Positions 1-7,777 of a stretch of 31,997 nt of DNA are shown one piece after another (the first letter of the stretch is position 1; the number at the start of each line of letters is the position of its first letter). The notes below the pieces were generated by a model that worked only from the letters and a program-made list of their open reading frames with translations, searched no databases and had not been told where the DNA came from. The stretch comes from UBA1924 sp963976625 (lineage in GTDB: Bacteria; Planctomycetota; Phycisphaerae; Phycisphaerales; UBA1924), in NCBI GenBank assembly GCA_963976625.1, contig CAXBLA010000032.1, positions 1 to 31,997 on the forward strand, read 5' to 3'. The position numbers and the translations under genes are program-made.

Positions 1-1
1 C

Positions 2-457
2 GGGTTTGTGCCCCTCGCCAAGATCAACCCGCCGAGCAGCGAACTCGACCCGATCGCCGACAAAATGACCGCGTTCGTGGTTGATCTGATCGACGCCCGC
101 CCGCAGCTCTCAATTGTTGGCCCGGAGATCAAGCAGCTCGCCGACGGGCTCTACGAGGTCCGCGTCTCGATCGTCAACGAGGGCGCGATGCCCACCACCA
201 CCGCCTACTCCCAGTCCAAACGCACCATCCGCCCGATCGTGCTTCGGCTCTCAACGCCGGTCGATCAGATCATCCAAGGCCAACGCGTATCACGCATCTG
301 GGGCATCGCCCCCGACGGCGGGCGCTCGGACCACCACTGGATCTTCCGCACGAGCAGCGATGAGGACATCACCGATATCACGATCGAAATCAACGACCCG
401 CGTTTGGGCAACCACAGTATCAAGCTCAGCCAGCCATCGGCGGAGGATCAATCATGA
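2..457 (+). CDS. M14-type zinc carboxypeptidase paralogue, C-terminal fragment (5' end outside window)
   Basis: The frame is already open at the window edge (Gly-Phe-Val-Pro...), so only the last 151 residues are visible. The zinc-binding catalytic part is not in view. The visible part resembles the last ~120 residues of the next gene: both have a segment of the type G-L-Y/W-E-V-x-V-x-I (around 145-180 here), then a stretch leading into a gly/arg-rich turn and a terminal beta-rich segment. This looks like a C-terminal beta-sandwich accessory domain shared by two tandem paralogues. That the missing part is an M14 catalytic domain is inferred from this similarity. The stop codon overlaps the next start as ATGA (454-457), so the two genes are probably co-transcribed and translationally coupled. 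Confidence 0.75.
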   Translation, partial: GFVPLAKINPPSSELDPIADKMTAFVVDLIDARPQLSIVGPEIKQLADGLYEVRVSIVNEGAMPTTTAYSQSKRTIRPIVLRLSTPVDQIIQGQRVSRIWGIAPDGGRSDHHWIFRTSSDEDITDITIEINDPRLGNHSIKLSQPSAEDQS

Positions 458-2223
458 GAAACCCAATCAGAGATATCCAATCCACATTGTGCACCGCCGG
501 GCTCCTGAGCCTGATGGCCCTCAGTGCCCCGATCGCCCACGCTCAGCAGCAGCTGCCGTCCAAGGTGGATGTCAGCTGGAACCGCTACTACGACAGCGAT
601 GAGATGACCACCATCATCCGCGATCTGGTCGAGGCGTATCCAAAGCTGCTCACGCTCGAATCCATCGGCAAGAGCGAGCAGGGACGCGATATGTGGCTCA
701 TCACGCTCAACAATCCTGAGACGGGCGACGCATCCACCAAGCCCGCGATGTACATCGACGGCAATGTCCACGGCAACGAGATCCAAGCCTCCGAAACCGT
801 CCTCTACTCCATCTGGTACCTCACCAAGAGCCATGGGAAGGTCGAACAGCTCACCGATCTGATCGATCGCGTTGCGTTCTACTTCCTGCCCTCGCAGAAC
901 CCCGACGGGCGGGCCGAATGGTTCGCCAACCCCAACACCCCCCACTCGGCCCGCACCGGGCAACGCCCCACCGACAACGACTTCGACGGGCTCCTCGACG
1001 AAGACCCACCAGAAGACCTCGACGGCGACGGGCACATTACATCGATGTGGAAGATCGATCCCAACGGACGCTACCGACGCAATGAGCTCGACCCGCGCAT
1101 CATCGAACGCGCCCCAGAGGGCGTGCAGGGCAACCTGACGCGATTGGGCTCCGAGGGCATCGACAACGACGGCGACGGACGCATCAACGAGGACGGCCCG
1201 GGCGGCTACGACATGAACCGCAACTGGGCCAGCGACTGGCAGCCCAACTACATCCAGTACGGCGCGGGCGAGTTCCCGTTTGACCGGGCGGAGACCAAAG
1301 CGGTCGCGGGCTTTATCCTTGAGCATCCCAATATTGCTGCGGGGCAGAGCTACCACAACGCCGGAGGCATGATCCTGCGTGGGCCGGGGGCCAAATACCT
1401 CGACAGCCTGTATCCGCGATCCGATCGGGCCGTGTACGACCAGATCGGCAACGCCGGCGAGGACCTGCTCCCCTACTACGACTACATGGTGATCCACGCG
1501 GATCTCTACACCGTCCACGGCGGGTTCGTCAACTGGCTCAGCGAAGGGCTCGGGATCGTGAGCTTCACCAACGAGCTCTGGACCGACTCACGCATCATGC
1601 CCGATCCATCGCGTGAGTTCTCCGCCACTGAGCGCATGCACTGGCAGGACCGGATGCTCTTCGGGCAGACCTTCACCGACTACACCGAGCACACCCACCC
1701 GACCCACGGCCAGGTGCTCATCGGCGGCGGGACCAAGTACTCGTCGCGCGTCACGCCGCCGTTTATGCTCGAAGAGGCGTGCCATCGCAACTTCGCCTTC
1801 ACGATGTTCCACGCGGGCAATATGCCCGAGCTCGCGTTCAAATGGATCGGCGTCGAGCAGCTGGATTCTGGCTTGTGGGAGGTCACCGTGGAGATCGAGA
1901 ACTCCAAGATCATCCCGACCCGGCTCGCCCTGGCCCAGCGCAACAAGATCGGCCTGCCCGACCTGCTCACGCTCGACGGCCCGCACACCGTGCTCTCCGG
2001 ACGCATCCGCGATCGCCATGCCAACTCGATCAATGCCGTGACGGATCGCCCCGGGCGGTTGCTGATTGATTCGGGCATTGGGGGGCAGTCGGTGAGCACC
2101 TACCGCTTCTTGGTCGAGGGCGACGAGCACGACACCGTCACCCTGAGCTACGCCGCCGAGAAGGCCCGCGATATCGAGATGGAGTTCACGCTTAAAGCGG
2201 GCGAGATCGAGCCTGGAACATAG
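454..2223 (+). CDS. Secreted M14 family zinc carboxypeptidase with Asp-rich calcium-type loops
   Basis: A 589-residue exported metallocarboxypeptidase-like protein. Residues 1-30 form a signal peptide ending AHA before QQQ. M14 hallmarks are visible in order: the zinc motif HGNE (His106, Glu109), the substrate-binding Asn-Arg in GYDMNRNW (about 255-256), the third zinc ligand in SYHNAGG (His301) and a candidate catalytic Glu in FTNELW (about 374). Between the zinc motif and the Asn-Arg pair are loops of the DxDxDG type (175-180, 188-193 and 238-242), suggesting calcium binding. The last ~120 residues match the C-terminal part of the preceding gene. GGAGG at 442-446 is the ribosome binding site, and the ATG overlaps the previous stop. 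Role: cleavage of peptides, or of peptide-like envelope material, outside the cytoplasm; the exact substrate is unknown. Confidence 0.9.
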   Translation: MRNPIRDIQSTLCTAGLLSLMALSAPIAHAQQQLPSKVDVSWNRYYDSDEMTTIIRDLVEAYPKLLTLESIGKSEQGRDMWLITLNNPETGDASTKPAMYIDGNVHGNEIQASETVLYSIWYLTKSHGKVEQLTDLIDRVAFYFLPSQNPDGRAEWFANPNTPHSARTGQRPTDNDFDGLLDEDPPEDLDGDGHITSMWKIDPNGRYRRNELDPRIIERAPEGVQGNLTRLGSEGIDNDGDGRINEDGPGGYDMNRNWASDWQPNYIQYGAGEFPFDRAETKAVAGFILEHPNIAAGQSYHNAGGMILRGPGAKYLDSLYPRSDRAVYDQIGNAGEDLLPYYDYMVIHADLYTVHGGFVNWLSEGLGIVSFTNELWTDSRIMPDPSREFSATERMHWQDRMLFGQTFTDYTEHTHPTHGQVLIGGGTKYSSRVTPPFMLEEACHRNFAFTMFHAGNMPELAFKWIGVEQLDSGLWEVTVEIENSKIIPTRLALAQRNKIGLPDLLTLDGPHTVLSGRIRDRHANSINAVTDRPGRLLIDSGIGGQSVSTYRFLVEGDEHDTVTLSYAAEKARDIEMEFTLKAGEIEPGT

Positions 2224-2253
2224 TCAGCCAGCTGATCGACTCAAGCATCTAAA

Positions 2254-2288
2254 AAAAGCCCGCGTCCTCGAAAGAGACGCGGGCTTTT
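2254..2288. terminator. Bidirectional rho-independent terminator
   Basis: A 13-bp perfect stem (AAAAGCCCGCGTC at 2254-2266 pairing with 2276-2288) around a 9-base loop, with A-run and T-run flanks. It lies between the M14 gene (+) and the convergent zinc-ribbon gene (-) and can serve both. Confidence 0.9.
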
Positions 2289-2362
2289 CTTGTGGTTTTC
2301 TTGTGATTCTCTGCTGGTGATGATCGGGTCAGTCTTTGGGCTTGTTGAAACGCGAAAAGGGG

Positions 2363-2866
2363 TTAACTCGCCTGACGAAACCCGGCGTTCGTCTCCCGCA
2401 GAGCGTTGGCTCTGGCGTTTGCTCGGTCTGCTGCACGGGCCGCTTTGCGTGCCTTGCGTCGGCTCGGGCGGACCATGCCACCGACCACTGTGCCGGGGAC
2501 TTGGGCGAGCATCGAAGCCGCGCACACCGCACACAGCGCGACCCAGCGCGGCTGGCCCTGCTGGTATTCTTTGACCCGCACGCGCATCACTCGTGTGGCG
2601 CCCTGGCCGCAGCATGGGCAGGCGTAGCGTCCTTTGCTCGAGCGGGGTGTTGCATACCCAGCTCCGAGGTCCTGATCAACGACGGAGAGGCGCTGGACCT
2701 CTGCCGGTAACTGGGTATCGGTTGTGTCTTCTTCGGTTTCTGCTCGAGCTTCATCATCGACCAGTGTGATCTGATCGGCTTCATCGGCGAACGGGATAAT
2801 CTCCGGCTCAGCGCTCTCGACGGCATCGCTGTGTGTGTTTTCTCTATTCCCGTAGGTCTCATTCAT
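2363..2866 (-). CDS. Zinc-ribbon protein with acidic N-terminus and basic C-terminal tail
   Basis: A 167-residue protein I cannot assign to a named family. The first ~60 residues are acidic and probably disordered. A zinc-ribbon-like core follows: CPCC at 83-86 and CAVC at 112-115, with a short beta-type segment between them. The tail (about 134-155) is very rich in Arg, Lys and Ala (RPSRRKARKAARAADR), as in nucleic-acid-binding tails. There is no signal peptide or membrane segment. The start is the ATG preceded by GGGGA about 8 bases upstream. It has its own transcription unit, ending towards the terminator at 2254-2288. RNA or DNA binding is an inference from the composition only. Confidence 0.7.
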   Translation of the reverse strand: MNETYGNRENTHSDAVESAEPEIIPFADEADQITLVDDEARAETEEDTTDTQLPAEVQRLSVVDQDLGAGYATPRSSKGRYACPCCGQGATRVMRVRVKEYQQGQPRWVALCAVCAASMLAQVPGTVVGGMVRPSRRKARKAARAADRANARANALRETNAGFRQAS

Positions 2867-3068
2867 CGTCGTCCCCAGTCGTTCGTCTCATATCTCTGAT
2901 TTGCTATAGACCCACTTCGGTATAGGGATTCGATCGCCTGCAGTTTCATCGGCCATGTTCACCCAACACATAAACAGACGCATTCTCGGACCATTCCTGT
3001 CAACAATCCATCCACATGCACGCGAATTTCCCCATGCAACGGGCCAAATCATAATTGCGCGTATCTAT

Positions 3069-3100
3069 AAAAAAACCCGTCACCAAAGGGCAACGGGCTT
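3069..3100 (-). terminator. Rho-independent terminator of the cyclophilin gene
   Basis: On the minus strand a short GC stem (CCCGT/ACGGG, 3093-3097 with 3076-3080) is followed by a run of seven T (3069-3075), starting about 24 bases after the stop codon of the gene ending at 3124. The stem is only five pairs, so the call is moderate. Confidence 0.6.
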
Positions 3101-3123
3101 CACGAGTCGTTATTGCGTACAGA

Positions 3124-3813
3124 TCAATCTTCAGCTTCGGCCAGCCCGAGCTCTTCGACCTTGGCGCTGTCAAGCTTGACCACCGTCTTGATGACGACTG
3201 GCTCGACGGGCACATCGCCCATGCCGCGCTTGGTGCCGGTCTTGACCACGCGGATCTTGTCGACCACATCCATGCCCTTAACGACGCGTCCAAAGACCGC
3301 GTAGCCCGAGCCATCGCGTGGCTGATCCAAGAACCCGTTCTCGGCGACATTGATAAAGAACTGCGAGGTGCCCGAGTTGGCCTGCCCGCCGAGGCGTGCC
3401 ATCGCGATGCTCCCGCGGACATTGCTCAGCCCGTTGGTCCATTCGTTCTCGATGCCGGGCTTGGTGTCCTTCTTGTTCATGTCCTCGTCGAACCCGCCGC
3501 CCTGGATCATGAAGTTCTCGATCACGCGATGGAAGATCGTGCCGTTGTAGTACTCTTCCTCGACATAGCTGAGGAAGTTCTTGGTCGAGATGGGAGCGAG
3601 CTCATTGTTGAGCTCAAGGTAGATCTCGCCGTGCGAGGTGGTCATCTGGAAATACACGAGCTTCTCCTCTTCCTGCGCCGTCTCGGCTGCATCGCCCTTC
3701 TGGGCCTGATCGACGCCCTTGGCGGGCTCAACGGGTTTGGTCTCGGGCTGGACCGCAAACGCGGCGATCACAAGGCCCATGAGTACGACAACACCAGCAA
3801 TCACTGATTTCAT
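3124..3813 (-). CDS. Exported cyclophilin-type peptidyl-prolyl cis-trans isomerase
   Basis: A 229-residue isomerase that catalyses cis-trans change at X-Pro bonds, probably as a periplasmic folding helper. Residues 1-21 are a hydrophobic export signal, followed by a Pro/Glu/Ala-rich linker to about 50. The cyclophilin fold runs from about 52 to 210, with FHRVI at 94-98, the QGGG loop at 104-107 and SQFFINV at 150-156; Arg96, Gln104 and Phe152 correspond to the usual active-site residues. The segment YAVFGRVVKGMDVVDKI is typical of bacterial PpiA/PpiB. The start is supported by GAGGAG about 9 bases upstream. It appears monocistronic, with a terminator just downstream. Confidence 0.93.
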   Translation of the reverse strand: MKSVIAGVVVLMGLVIAAFAVQPETKPVEPAKGVDQAQKGDAAETAQEEEKLVYFQMTTSHGEIYLELNNELAPISTKNFLSYVEEEYYNGTIFHRVIENFMIQGGGFDEDMNKKDTKPGIENEWTNGLSNVRGSIAMARLGGQANSGTSQFFINVAENGFLDQPRDGSGYAVFGRVVKGMDVVDKIRVVKTGTKRGMGDVPVEPVVIKTVVKLDSAKVEELGLAEAED

Positions 3814-3959
3814 TCTTTGTTCTCCTCGAAGGCCGCATGTTTTTGGGCGGCCGGTCTCAACTCTAGCGCACCAACACGCCCGAGCCTATGGGTCTATGTA
3901 TGTATCTACAGGGCTATTCGCGAGCAATCCCGCTCAGATCCATCTGTTTATCTACTGGT

Positions 3960-4211
3960 TTATTCGTTCGATTCAGCTTCTTGAGCGATCAATGCTATGG
4001 CCTGCTCACCCAAGCTCCCGGGCACGAGCACCTTGACCTTGCCCGGGGTCTCGGCTCGGAAACCCGCGGTCATCGCCCCCACCATCTGGGCGGGGATGCC
4101 GGCTTCGCCCAGCATGTTCTTGACCAGGGCCGCCTCGAACTCGGTGTCGTAAATACCGACCACGACTGGGTCTGCGTGTGGGTCGGCATGTGGGTCGTTG
4201 GTGTCACTCAT
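3960..4211 (-). CDS. DUF2007 family small protein
   Basis: An 83-residue protein starting MSDTNDPHADPHADP. The core (VVVGIYDTEFEAALVKNML to about residue 75) has the pattern of DUF2007, a small ferredoxin-like domain described as a putative signal-transducing or ligand-binding protein: a strand, a helix over Glu/Ala/Leu residues, Gly-Ile-Pro-Ala, and a final VKVLVP strand plus helix. An in-frame ATG lies 20 codons upstream (4271), but that extension would run through the divergent promoter and past the neighbouring start. The ATG at 4211 sits five bases after a TAGAAT hexamer, so I prefer it. There is no Shine-Dalgarno sequence. Confidence 0.8.
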   Translation of the reverse strand: MSDTNDPHADPHADPVVVGIYDTEFEAALVKNMLGEAGIPAQMVGAMTAGFRAETPGKVKVLVPGSLGEQAIALIAQEAESNE

Positions 4212-4216
4212 GGCGT

Positions 4217-4222
4217 ATTCTA
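4217..4222 (-). promoter_or_regulatory. -10 hexamer for the DUF2007 gene, probable leaderless start
   Basis: On the minus strand TAGAAT lies five bases before the ATG at 4211. With a usual -10 to start-point distance the transcript would begin at or next to the A of the ATG. I see no convincing -35 box. Confidence 0.45.
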
Positions 4223-4245
4223 GGGAAACCGACCCTGGTTTTCCC
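4223..4245. promoter_or_regulatory. Inverted repeat between two divergent -10 boxes (candidate operator)
   Basis: GGGAAACC (4223-4230) and GGTTTTCCC (4237-4245) are inverted copies with one extra base in the right arm and a 6-base centre. The element abuts the minus-strand -10 (4217-4222) and ends six bases before the plus-strand -10 (4252-4257), where a shared operator would be expected. Confidence 0.4.
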
Positions 4246-4257
4246 ATCGGGTATACT
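4229..4257 (+). promoter_or_regulatory. Promoter of the YjdF-like gene, probable leaderless start
   Basis: A consensus-like -10 TATACT (4252-4257) is followed by six bases and then the ATG at 4264. A weak -35 CCGACC (4229-4234) stands 17 bases upstream. No Shine-Dalgarno sequence fits between the -10 and the ATG, which suggests a leaderless transcript. Confidence 0.55.
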
Positions 4258-4263
4258 CGCCCC

Positions 4264-4914
4264 ATGCACATACGCCAAGGCTACTCATCAAGCAACGCCC
4301 GGTTCCCCTCCAAGGCCCTCACGGCCTTCGTCCTGCTCTACATGCTCGTCTTCTCATTCTTCGCCCTCCAGCAGGGCAACACCGAGTTCCTGATGTACTC
4401 GCTGGTGATGGTGATCTTCATTGTGGGCACCGTCGGCATCCATCTGCGAGTCCGATTCTCATCGACCGCCCTGTGGCTGCTGGCGATCTGGGGGTTCATG
4501 CACATGGCCGGGGGGACGATCGGGATCGATCCATCACTGACCGACGCCTTCCGCGCAGCCGCCAGTGAGGCTGATCGCCCGGAATCCGCGGTGCTTTACT
4601 CGCTTCGCTACCTGCCCAACCTCCCCCGCTACGACCAGATCGTGCACACCTTCGGGTTCTTCTCGGCGGCCGTCGCGTGCTACGAAGCCTTGCGGGTGCT
4701 CCTCGACGCCCGCGCCACCTTCGCGGCCGCCTGCGCAGCGGTGCTCATGAGCATCGGGCTCGGGGCCATCAACGAGATCGTGGAGTTTGTCGCGGTCCTC
4801 ACCATCCCCGACACCAATGTCGGCGGCTACACCAACACCGCGTGGGACCTGGTCTGCAATACCATCGGCGCATCGACGGCCGGGCTCTGGATGTGGGCCC
4901 GTCGAGATCCGTGA
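4264..4914 (+). CDS. DUF2238/YjdF-like integral membrane protein
   Basis: A 216-residue multi-pass membrane protein. Hydrophobic segments cover roughly residues 18-36, 43-59, 66-84, 122-150 and 155-180, with one near the C-terminus. Family features are NEIVEF within a helix, followed by GGYTNTAWDLVCNTIGA, the conserved Asp/Asn-rich block of the YjdF/DUF2238 group. Function is unknown for the family. The ATG at 4264 is chosen because of the TATACT-N6-ATG arrangement; the frame extends further upstream (to 4198) but that part overlaps the divergent gene and its promoter. It converges with the M32 gene 40 bases downstream. Confidence 0.8.
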   Translation: MHIRQGYSSSNARFPSKALTAFVLLYMLVFSFFALQQGNTEFLMYSLVMVIFIVGTVGIHLRVRFSSTALWLLAIWGFMHMAGGTIGIDPSLTDAFRAAASEADRPESAVLYSLRYLPNLPRYDQIVHTFGFFSAAVACYEALRVLLDARATFAAACAAVLMSIGLGAINEIVEFVAVLTIPDTNVGGYTNTAWDLVCNTIGASTAGLWMWARRDP

Positions 4915-4954
4915 CACGCGATCCCTCATACGCGACCAAAAGCCACTCGTTTGT

Positions 4955-6487
4955 TTACATGCCGTAGGCGGGCTTGACGCGACGCTCGAGATGACGCATC
5001 AACGGCTCGGACTCGAGCGCCTTGCCCGTCGCCCGCTCGCAGAGCTGGGCCGCGGAGTATCGACGCCCGTGCTGGTGGATGTTCTCGCGCAGCCAGGTGA
5101 GCAACGCACTAAACTCACCCTTGGCCATCTGCTCTTCGAGATCCGGGATCTGCTCGATGATCGTCTCCCACAACTGGGCGGCGTACAGGTTGCCCAAGGT
5201 GTAGGTCGGGAAGTAGCCGACCAACCCGAACGACCAGTGCACATCCTGCAGGCAGCCCTTGTCGTCGCTTGGGACATCGAGCCCGAGGAAGTTCTTGAAC
5301 TTCTCGTTCCACGCGCCGGGGAGGTCCTTGATTGAGAGGTCGCCGCGGATCATGGCGCGTTCGAGCTCGAAGCGGATCATGACATGCAGGTTGTAGGTGC
5401 TCTCGTCGGACTCGACGCGGATGAAGCTGGGCGTGCAGGTGTTCATCGCCTTGACAAAGGTATCGAGCTCGATATCAGCGAACGCGTTATCAAAGTGCTT
5501 GTTGGCCACGGGCAGGGCCCAGTTCCAGAAGTGCTTGCCGCGCCCGACCATGTTCTCCCACATGCGTGACTGGGACTCATGGATCCCCAGCGAGACCGCG
5601 CTGGCCATGGGTGTGCCGAAGTACTCGCCGTCCTTGAGCAGCCCCTGCTCGTAGAGCCCGTGCCCGCACTCGTGCATCGTCGAGCCCACGGCATCGGGGA
5701 AGTTGGTCGGCTCATACCGCGTTGTCATCCGCGTATCGCCGGGCCCGAAGCCCGAGCAGAACGGATGGGTCGTCACATCCAAGCGTCCCTTGTCGTAGTC
5801 AAACCCGAGCTGGGCGGTGATCGCCTGCCCGAAGGCGTGCTGCTGCTCGACCGGGATCGAGCGGTGCAGGAAATCGACCTGCGGCGCGGTGCCGCCGTCG
5901 GTGACCTCAGCAATGAATGCGCTCAACCGATCACGCAACGGCGTGAACACACGCTCAATTTCCACGGCTGTCGTATCGGGCTCGAACTCGTTGATCAACG
6001 CGTCGTAGACCTCGCCGCCCTCTGCGTAGCCGTAGCACTCGCCCTTCTGGCGGGTGAGATCGAGCACCTGGGTCAACGCCGGGACAAACGACGCGAAATC
6101 GTTGTCGGCCCGCGCCCGCTTCCAGGTGTCCTGCGCCTCGGACTGGGCCTGGGCCAACGCCTTGACCAGATCGGTCGGCAGCTTGGTCGCCAGATCGTAA
6201 TCCCGGCGCATCTCACGCAGGTTCGCCGATTCGATCGAGCCGTCCTGGTTGAGATCGCCATCGGCTTCGCACTGGGCGATCAGCTCGCCGAGCCGCTCGC
6301 TGGTGTTGCGTTCGTGAACGATACCGGCGAGAAGCGAAGACTGCTCGGCCCGCGCCTTGGCCCCGCCCTTGGGCATGTAGGTCTCTTGGTCCCACCCGAC
6401 CAACGCACCGATCGAGCCCAGCGTGCCCGACTCTCTGCAGAGCTTGATGAGTTCGGTATAGTGCACGGGGAGGGTCGCGGTGGGCAT
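4955..6487 (-). CDS. M32 family carboxypeptidase (thermostable carboxypeptidase Taq type)
   Basis: A 510-residue cytoplasmic-type metallocarboxypeptidase that removes C-terminal residues from peptides. Diagnostic M32 blocks are the HPFCSGFGPGDTR block (from 241), the zinc motif HECGH (272-276, with Glu273 as catalytic base), HESQSRMWEN (303-312) carrying the third zinc ligand region, and FxRVESDExTYNLHVMIR further on. Length is normal for the family (~500). An Asp-rich loop at 76-85 (DGDLNQDGSI) resembles an EF-hand calcium loop and is not usual for M32. The start is the ATG with AAAGGA about 8 bases upstream; a longer frame upstream would run into the preceding gene. It is the last gene of a likely three-gene operon after rsmE and the toroid protein. 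Confidence 0.92.
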   Translation of the reverse strand: MPTATLPVHYTELIKLCRESGTLGSIGALVGWDQETYMPKGGAKARAEQSSLLAGIVHERNTSERLGELIAQCEADGDLNQDGSIESANLREMRRDYDLATKLPTDLVKALAQAQSEAQDTWKRARADNDFASFVPALTQVLDLTRQKGECYGYAEGGEVYDALINEFEPDTTAVEIERVFTPLRDRLSAFIAEVTDGGTAPQVDFLHRSIPVEQQHAFGQAITAQLGFDYDKGRLDVTTHPFCSGFGPGDTRMTTRYEPTNFPDAVGSTMHECGHGLYEQGLLKDGEYFGTPMASAVSLGIHESQSRMWENMVGRGKHFWNWALPVANKHFDNAFADIELDTFVKAMNTCTPSFIRVESDESTYNLHVMIRFELERAMIRGDLSIKDLPGAWNEKFKNFLGLDVPSDDKGCLQDVHWSFGLVGYFPTYTLGNLYAAQLWETIIEQIPDLEEQMAKGEFSALLTWLRENIHQHGRRYSAAQLCERATGKALESEPLMRHLERRVKPAYGM

Positions 6488-6573
6488 GGATATCGTCCTT
6501 TGTGTGGGTCCGGATCGGTCAAGAGAACCAGGGAGCCGGACGCTTTGAACAAGCGGTGATTGAAAGCTCAATC

Positions 6574-7734
6574 TTAGTTGGCGGCGTGCCCAATAGCAAT
6601 CAGCGCATAGGCCGCGATCAGCACATCGTTCTCCTCCATCCAACGCTTGTTGAGCACCTTAAACGCCCCGTTGGGGAACTGGAGTTCGTAGATCTTGTCG
6701 ATCATCTCTTCGCGCCAGTTGTGCCCGTTGATCTCGTCGACGCCGAAGGCATCGAGCGCCCGGGCCATGGTGCACAGGTAGTAGTAGTACCCCTGCTCCC
6801 CGAGCCCGGGGTTTTCTTCGAGGGTGTAGTTCTCCTCGATCCATTTCCAGGCGCTGACCATGCGTGGGTCTTCAGGATCGATATCCGCGTAGACCAACGA
6901 CTTAAACCCGGCGTAGGTCATCGAGCCGTAGGACTGGAGCCGGGTGAGCTCCTCGCCGTCTTCGGTGGTCTCAACGATCGTGCCCGCCTGTGACTGCCCG
7001 GCTTTGCCATCGACGGATTCGAGATCGGGGACCGTCGCGTAGATAAACCCGCCCTGCTCCGAGCCGTCGGCGTAGTCCATCTCGTTGACCTCGTCGACCA
7101 TCTGCACGCGTGAGAGGAAGACCTGCGCCCGTTGATAGGCCGCGTCGTTGGTCGAGACCCCGGTGTCGTGGAGCGCATCGACGAAGAAGCTCAGGTTTGA
7201 GAGATCCGGTCGTCCGTGCTTGCCATAGCCCACGCCGCCGTAGTACGGATGGGTGATATCGATCGGGCCCTCGATGCCCTCGACGCTGGTGGTGTTGAGA
7301 TTCGAATACTGCAGCGTGCGGAGGAACTTCATCCCGTTGATGCTCGCGGCCATCGCTTTGGTGTCCTGGATCATCGAGAGCGCTGAAATACTGATCGCGG
7401 TGTTGTAGCTCGGCAAGATCCCGTCGTGGATGCTCCCGTCCTCGTTGACCTGCTCGAGCAGATACCGCGTGCCCAAGATCACGGCCCCGGTCTTCTCGTC
7501 GACGGTCGGATCGAGGAGCATCCCCTGGAGCACCAATGCAGTAAACGCGGGCATGTGCGGCTCATCCGGAAAATCATCCCAGCCGCCCGTCACATAGTGC
7601 TGTCGCGAAGTGAGGTAGTCGATCGCACGGGAGCTGACCGTCTGCGCCCGCTGCTTGTGCTCGCTGTCGATCACGCCGCCGGCAAACAAAGGAGAACAGA
7701 GCACGCATAAGACCAACATCGCTGCAGTTTTCAT
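6574..7734 (-). CDS. Secreted prenyltransferase/squalene-cyclase-repeat (alpha/alpha toroid) protein
   Basis: A 386-residue exported protein with a signal peptide (MKTAAMLVLCVLCSPLFAGG). The remainder shows helical repeats of the squalene-cyclase/prenyltransferase toroid type: 'A-I-D-Y-L', 'GMKFLRTLQ', 'ALVLQGMLL', 'YYYYLCTMARALDAFG', 'ENDVLIAAYALIAIG'. It is about half the size of a squalene-hopene cyclase, and I do not find the cyclase DxDD catalytic motif, so terpene cyclisation is unlikely. Binding or processing of a glycan or peptide outside the cytoplasm is possible but unproven. The ribosome site AGAAGGAAG precedes the ATG. It lies 43 bases after rsmE and 86 before the M32 gene. Confidence 0.8.
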   Translation of the reverse strand: MKTAAMLVLCVLCSPLFAGGVIDSEHKQRAQTVSSRAIDYLTSRQHYVTGGWDDFPDEPHMPAFTALVLQGMLLDPTVDEKTGAVILGTRYLLEQVNEDGSIHDGILPSYNTAISISALSMIQDTKAMAASINGMKFLRTLQYSNLNTTSVEGIEGPIDITHPYYGGVGYGKHGRPDLSNLSFFVDALHDTGVSTNDAAYQRAQVFLSRVQMVDEVNEMDYADGSEQGGFIYATVPDLESVDGKAGQSQAGTIVETTEDGEELTRLQSYGSMTYAGFKSLVYADIDPEDPRMVSAWKWIEENYTLEENPGLGEQGYYYYLCTMARALDAFGVDEINGHNWREEMIDKIYELQFPNGAFKVLNKRWMEENDVLIAAYALIAIGHAAN

Positions 7735-7777
7735 TCTTACTTCCTTCTTGAATCACAATCCAAGTTCAATCTCAACA

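Noticed and set aside
448..1518. Long open frame antisense to the M14 gene (356 codons)
   Set aside because: High G+C coding DNA produces long antisense frames. This one has biased Val/Gly/Arg/Asp composition and no recognisable domain, and it lies wholly over a gene with clear catalytic motifs.
2904..2925. CTATA...TATAG inverted repeat upstream of the zinc-ribbon gene
   Set aside because: Arms are only five perfect bases with a bulged extension; too weak to call an operator.
2867..3123. Possible tRNA or small RNA in the gap before the cyclophilin gene
   Set aside because: A GGATTCGATCGCC stretch hints at a T-arm, but no cloverleaf, acceptor stem or anticodon arm can be built.
5579..6559. 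Long open frame antisense to the M32 carboxypeptidase (326 codons)
   Set aside because: Shadow of a clear M32 gene; no domain and no ribosome site.
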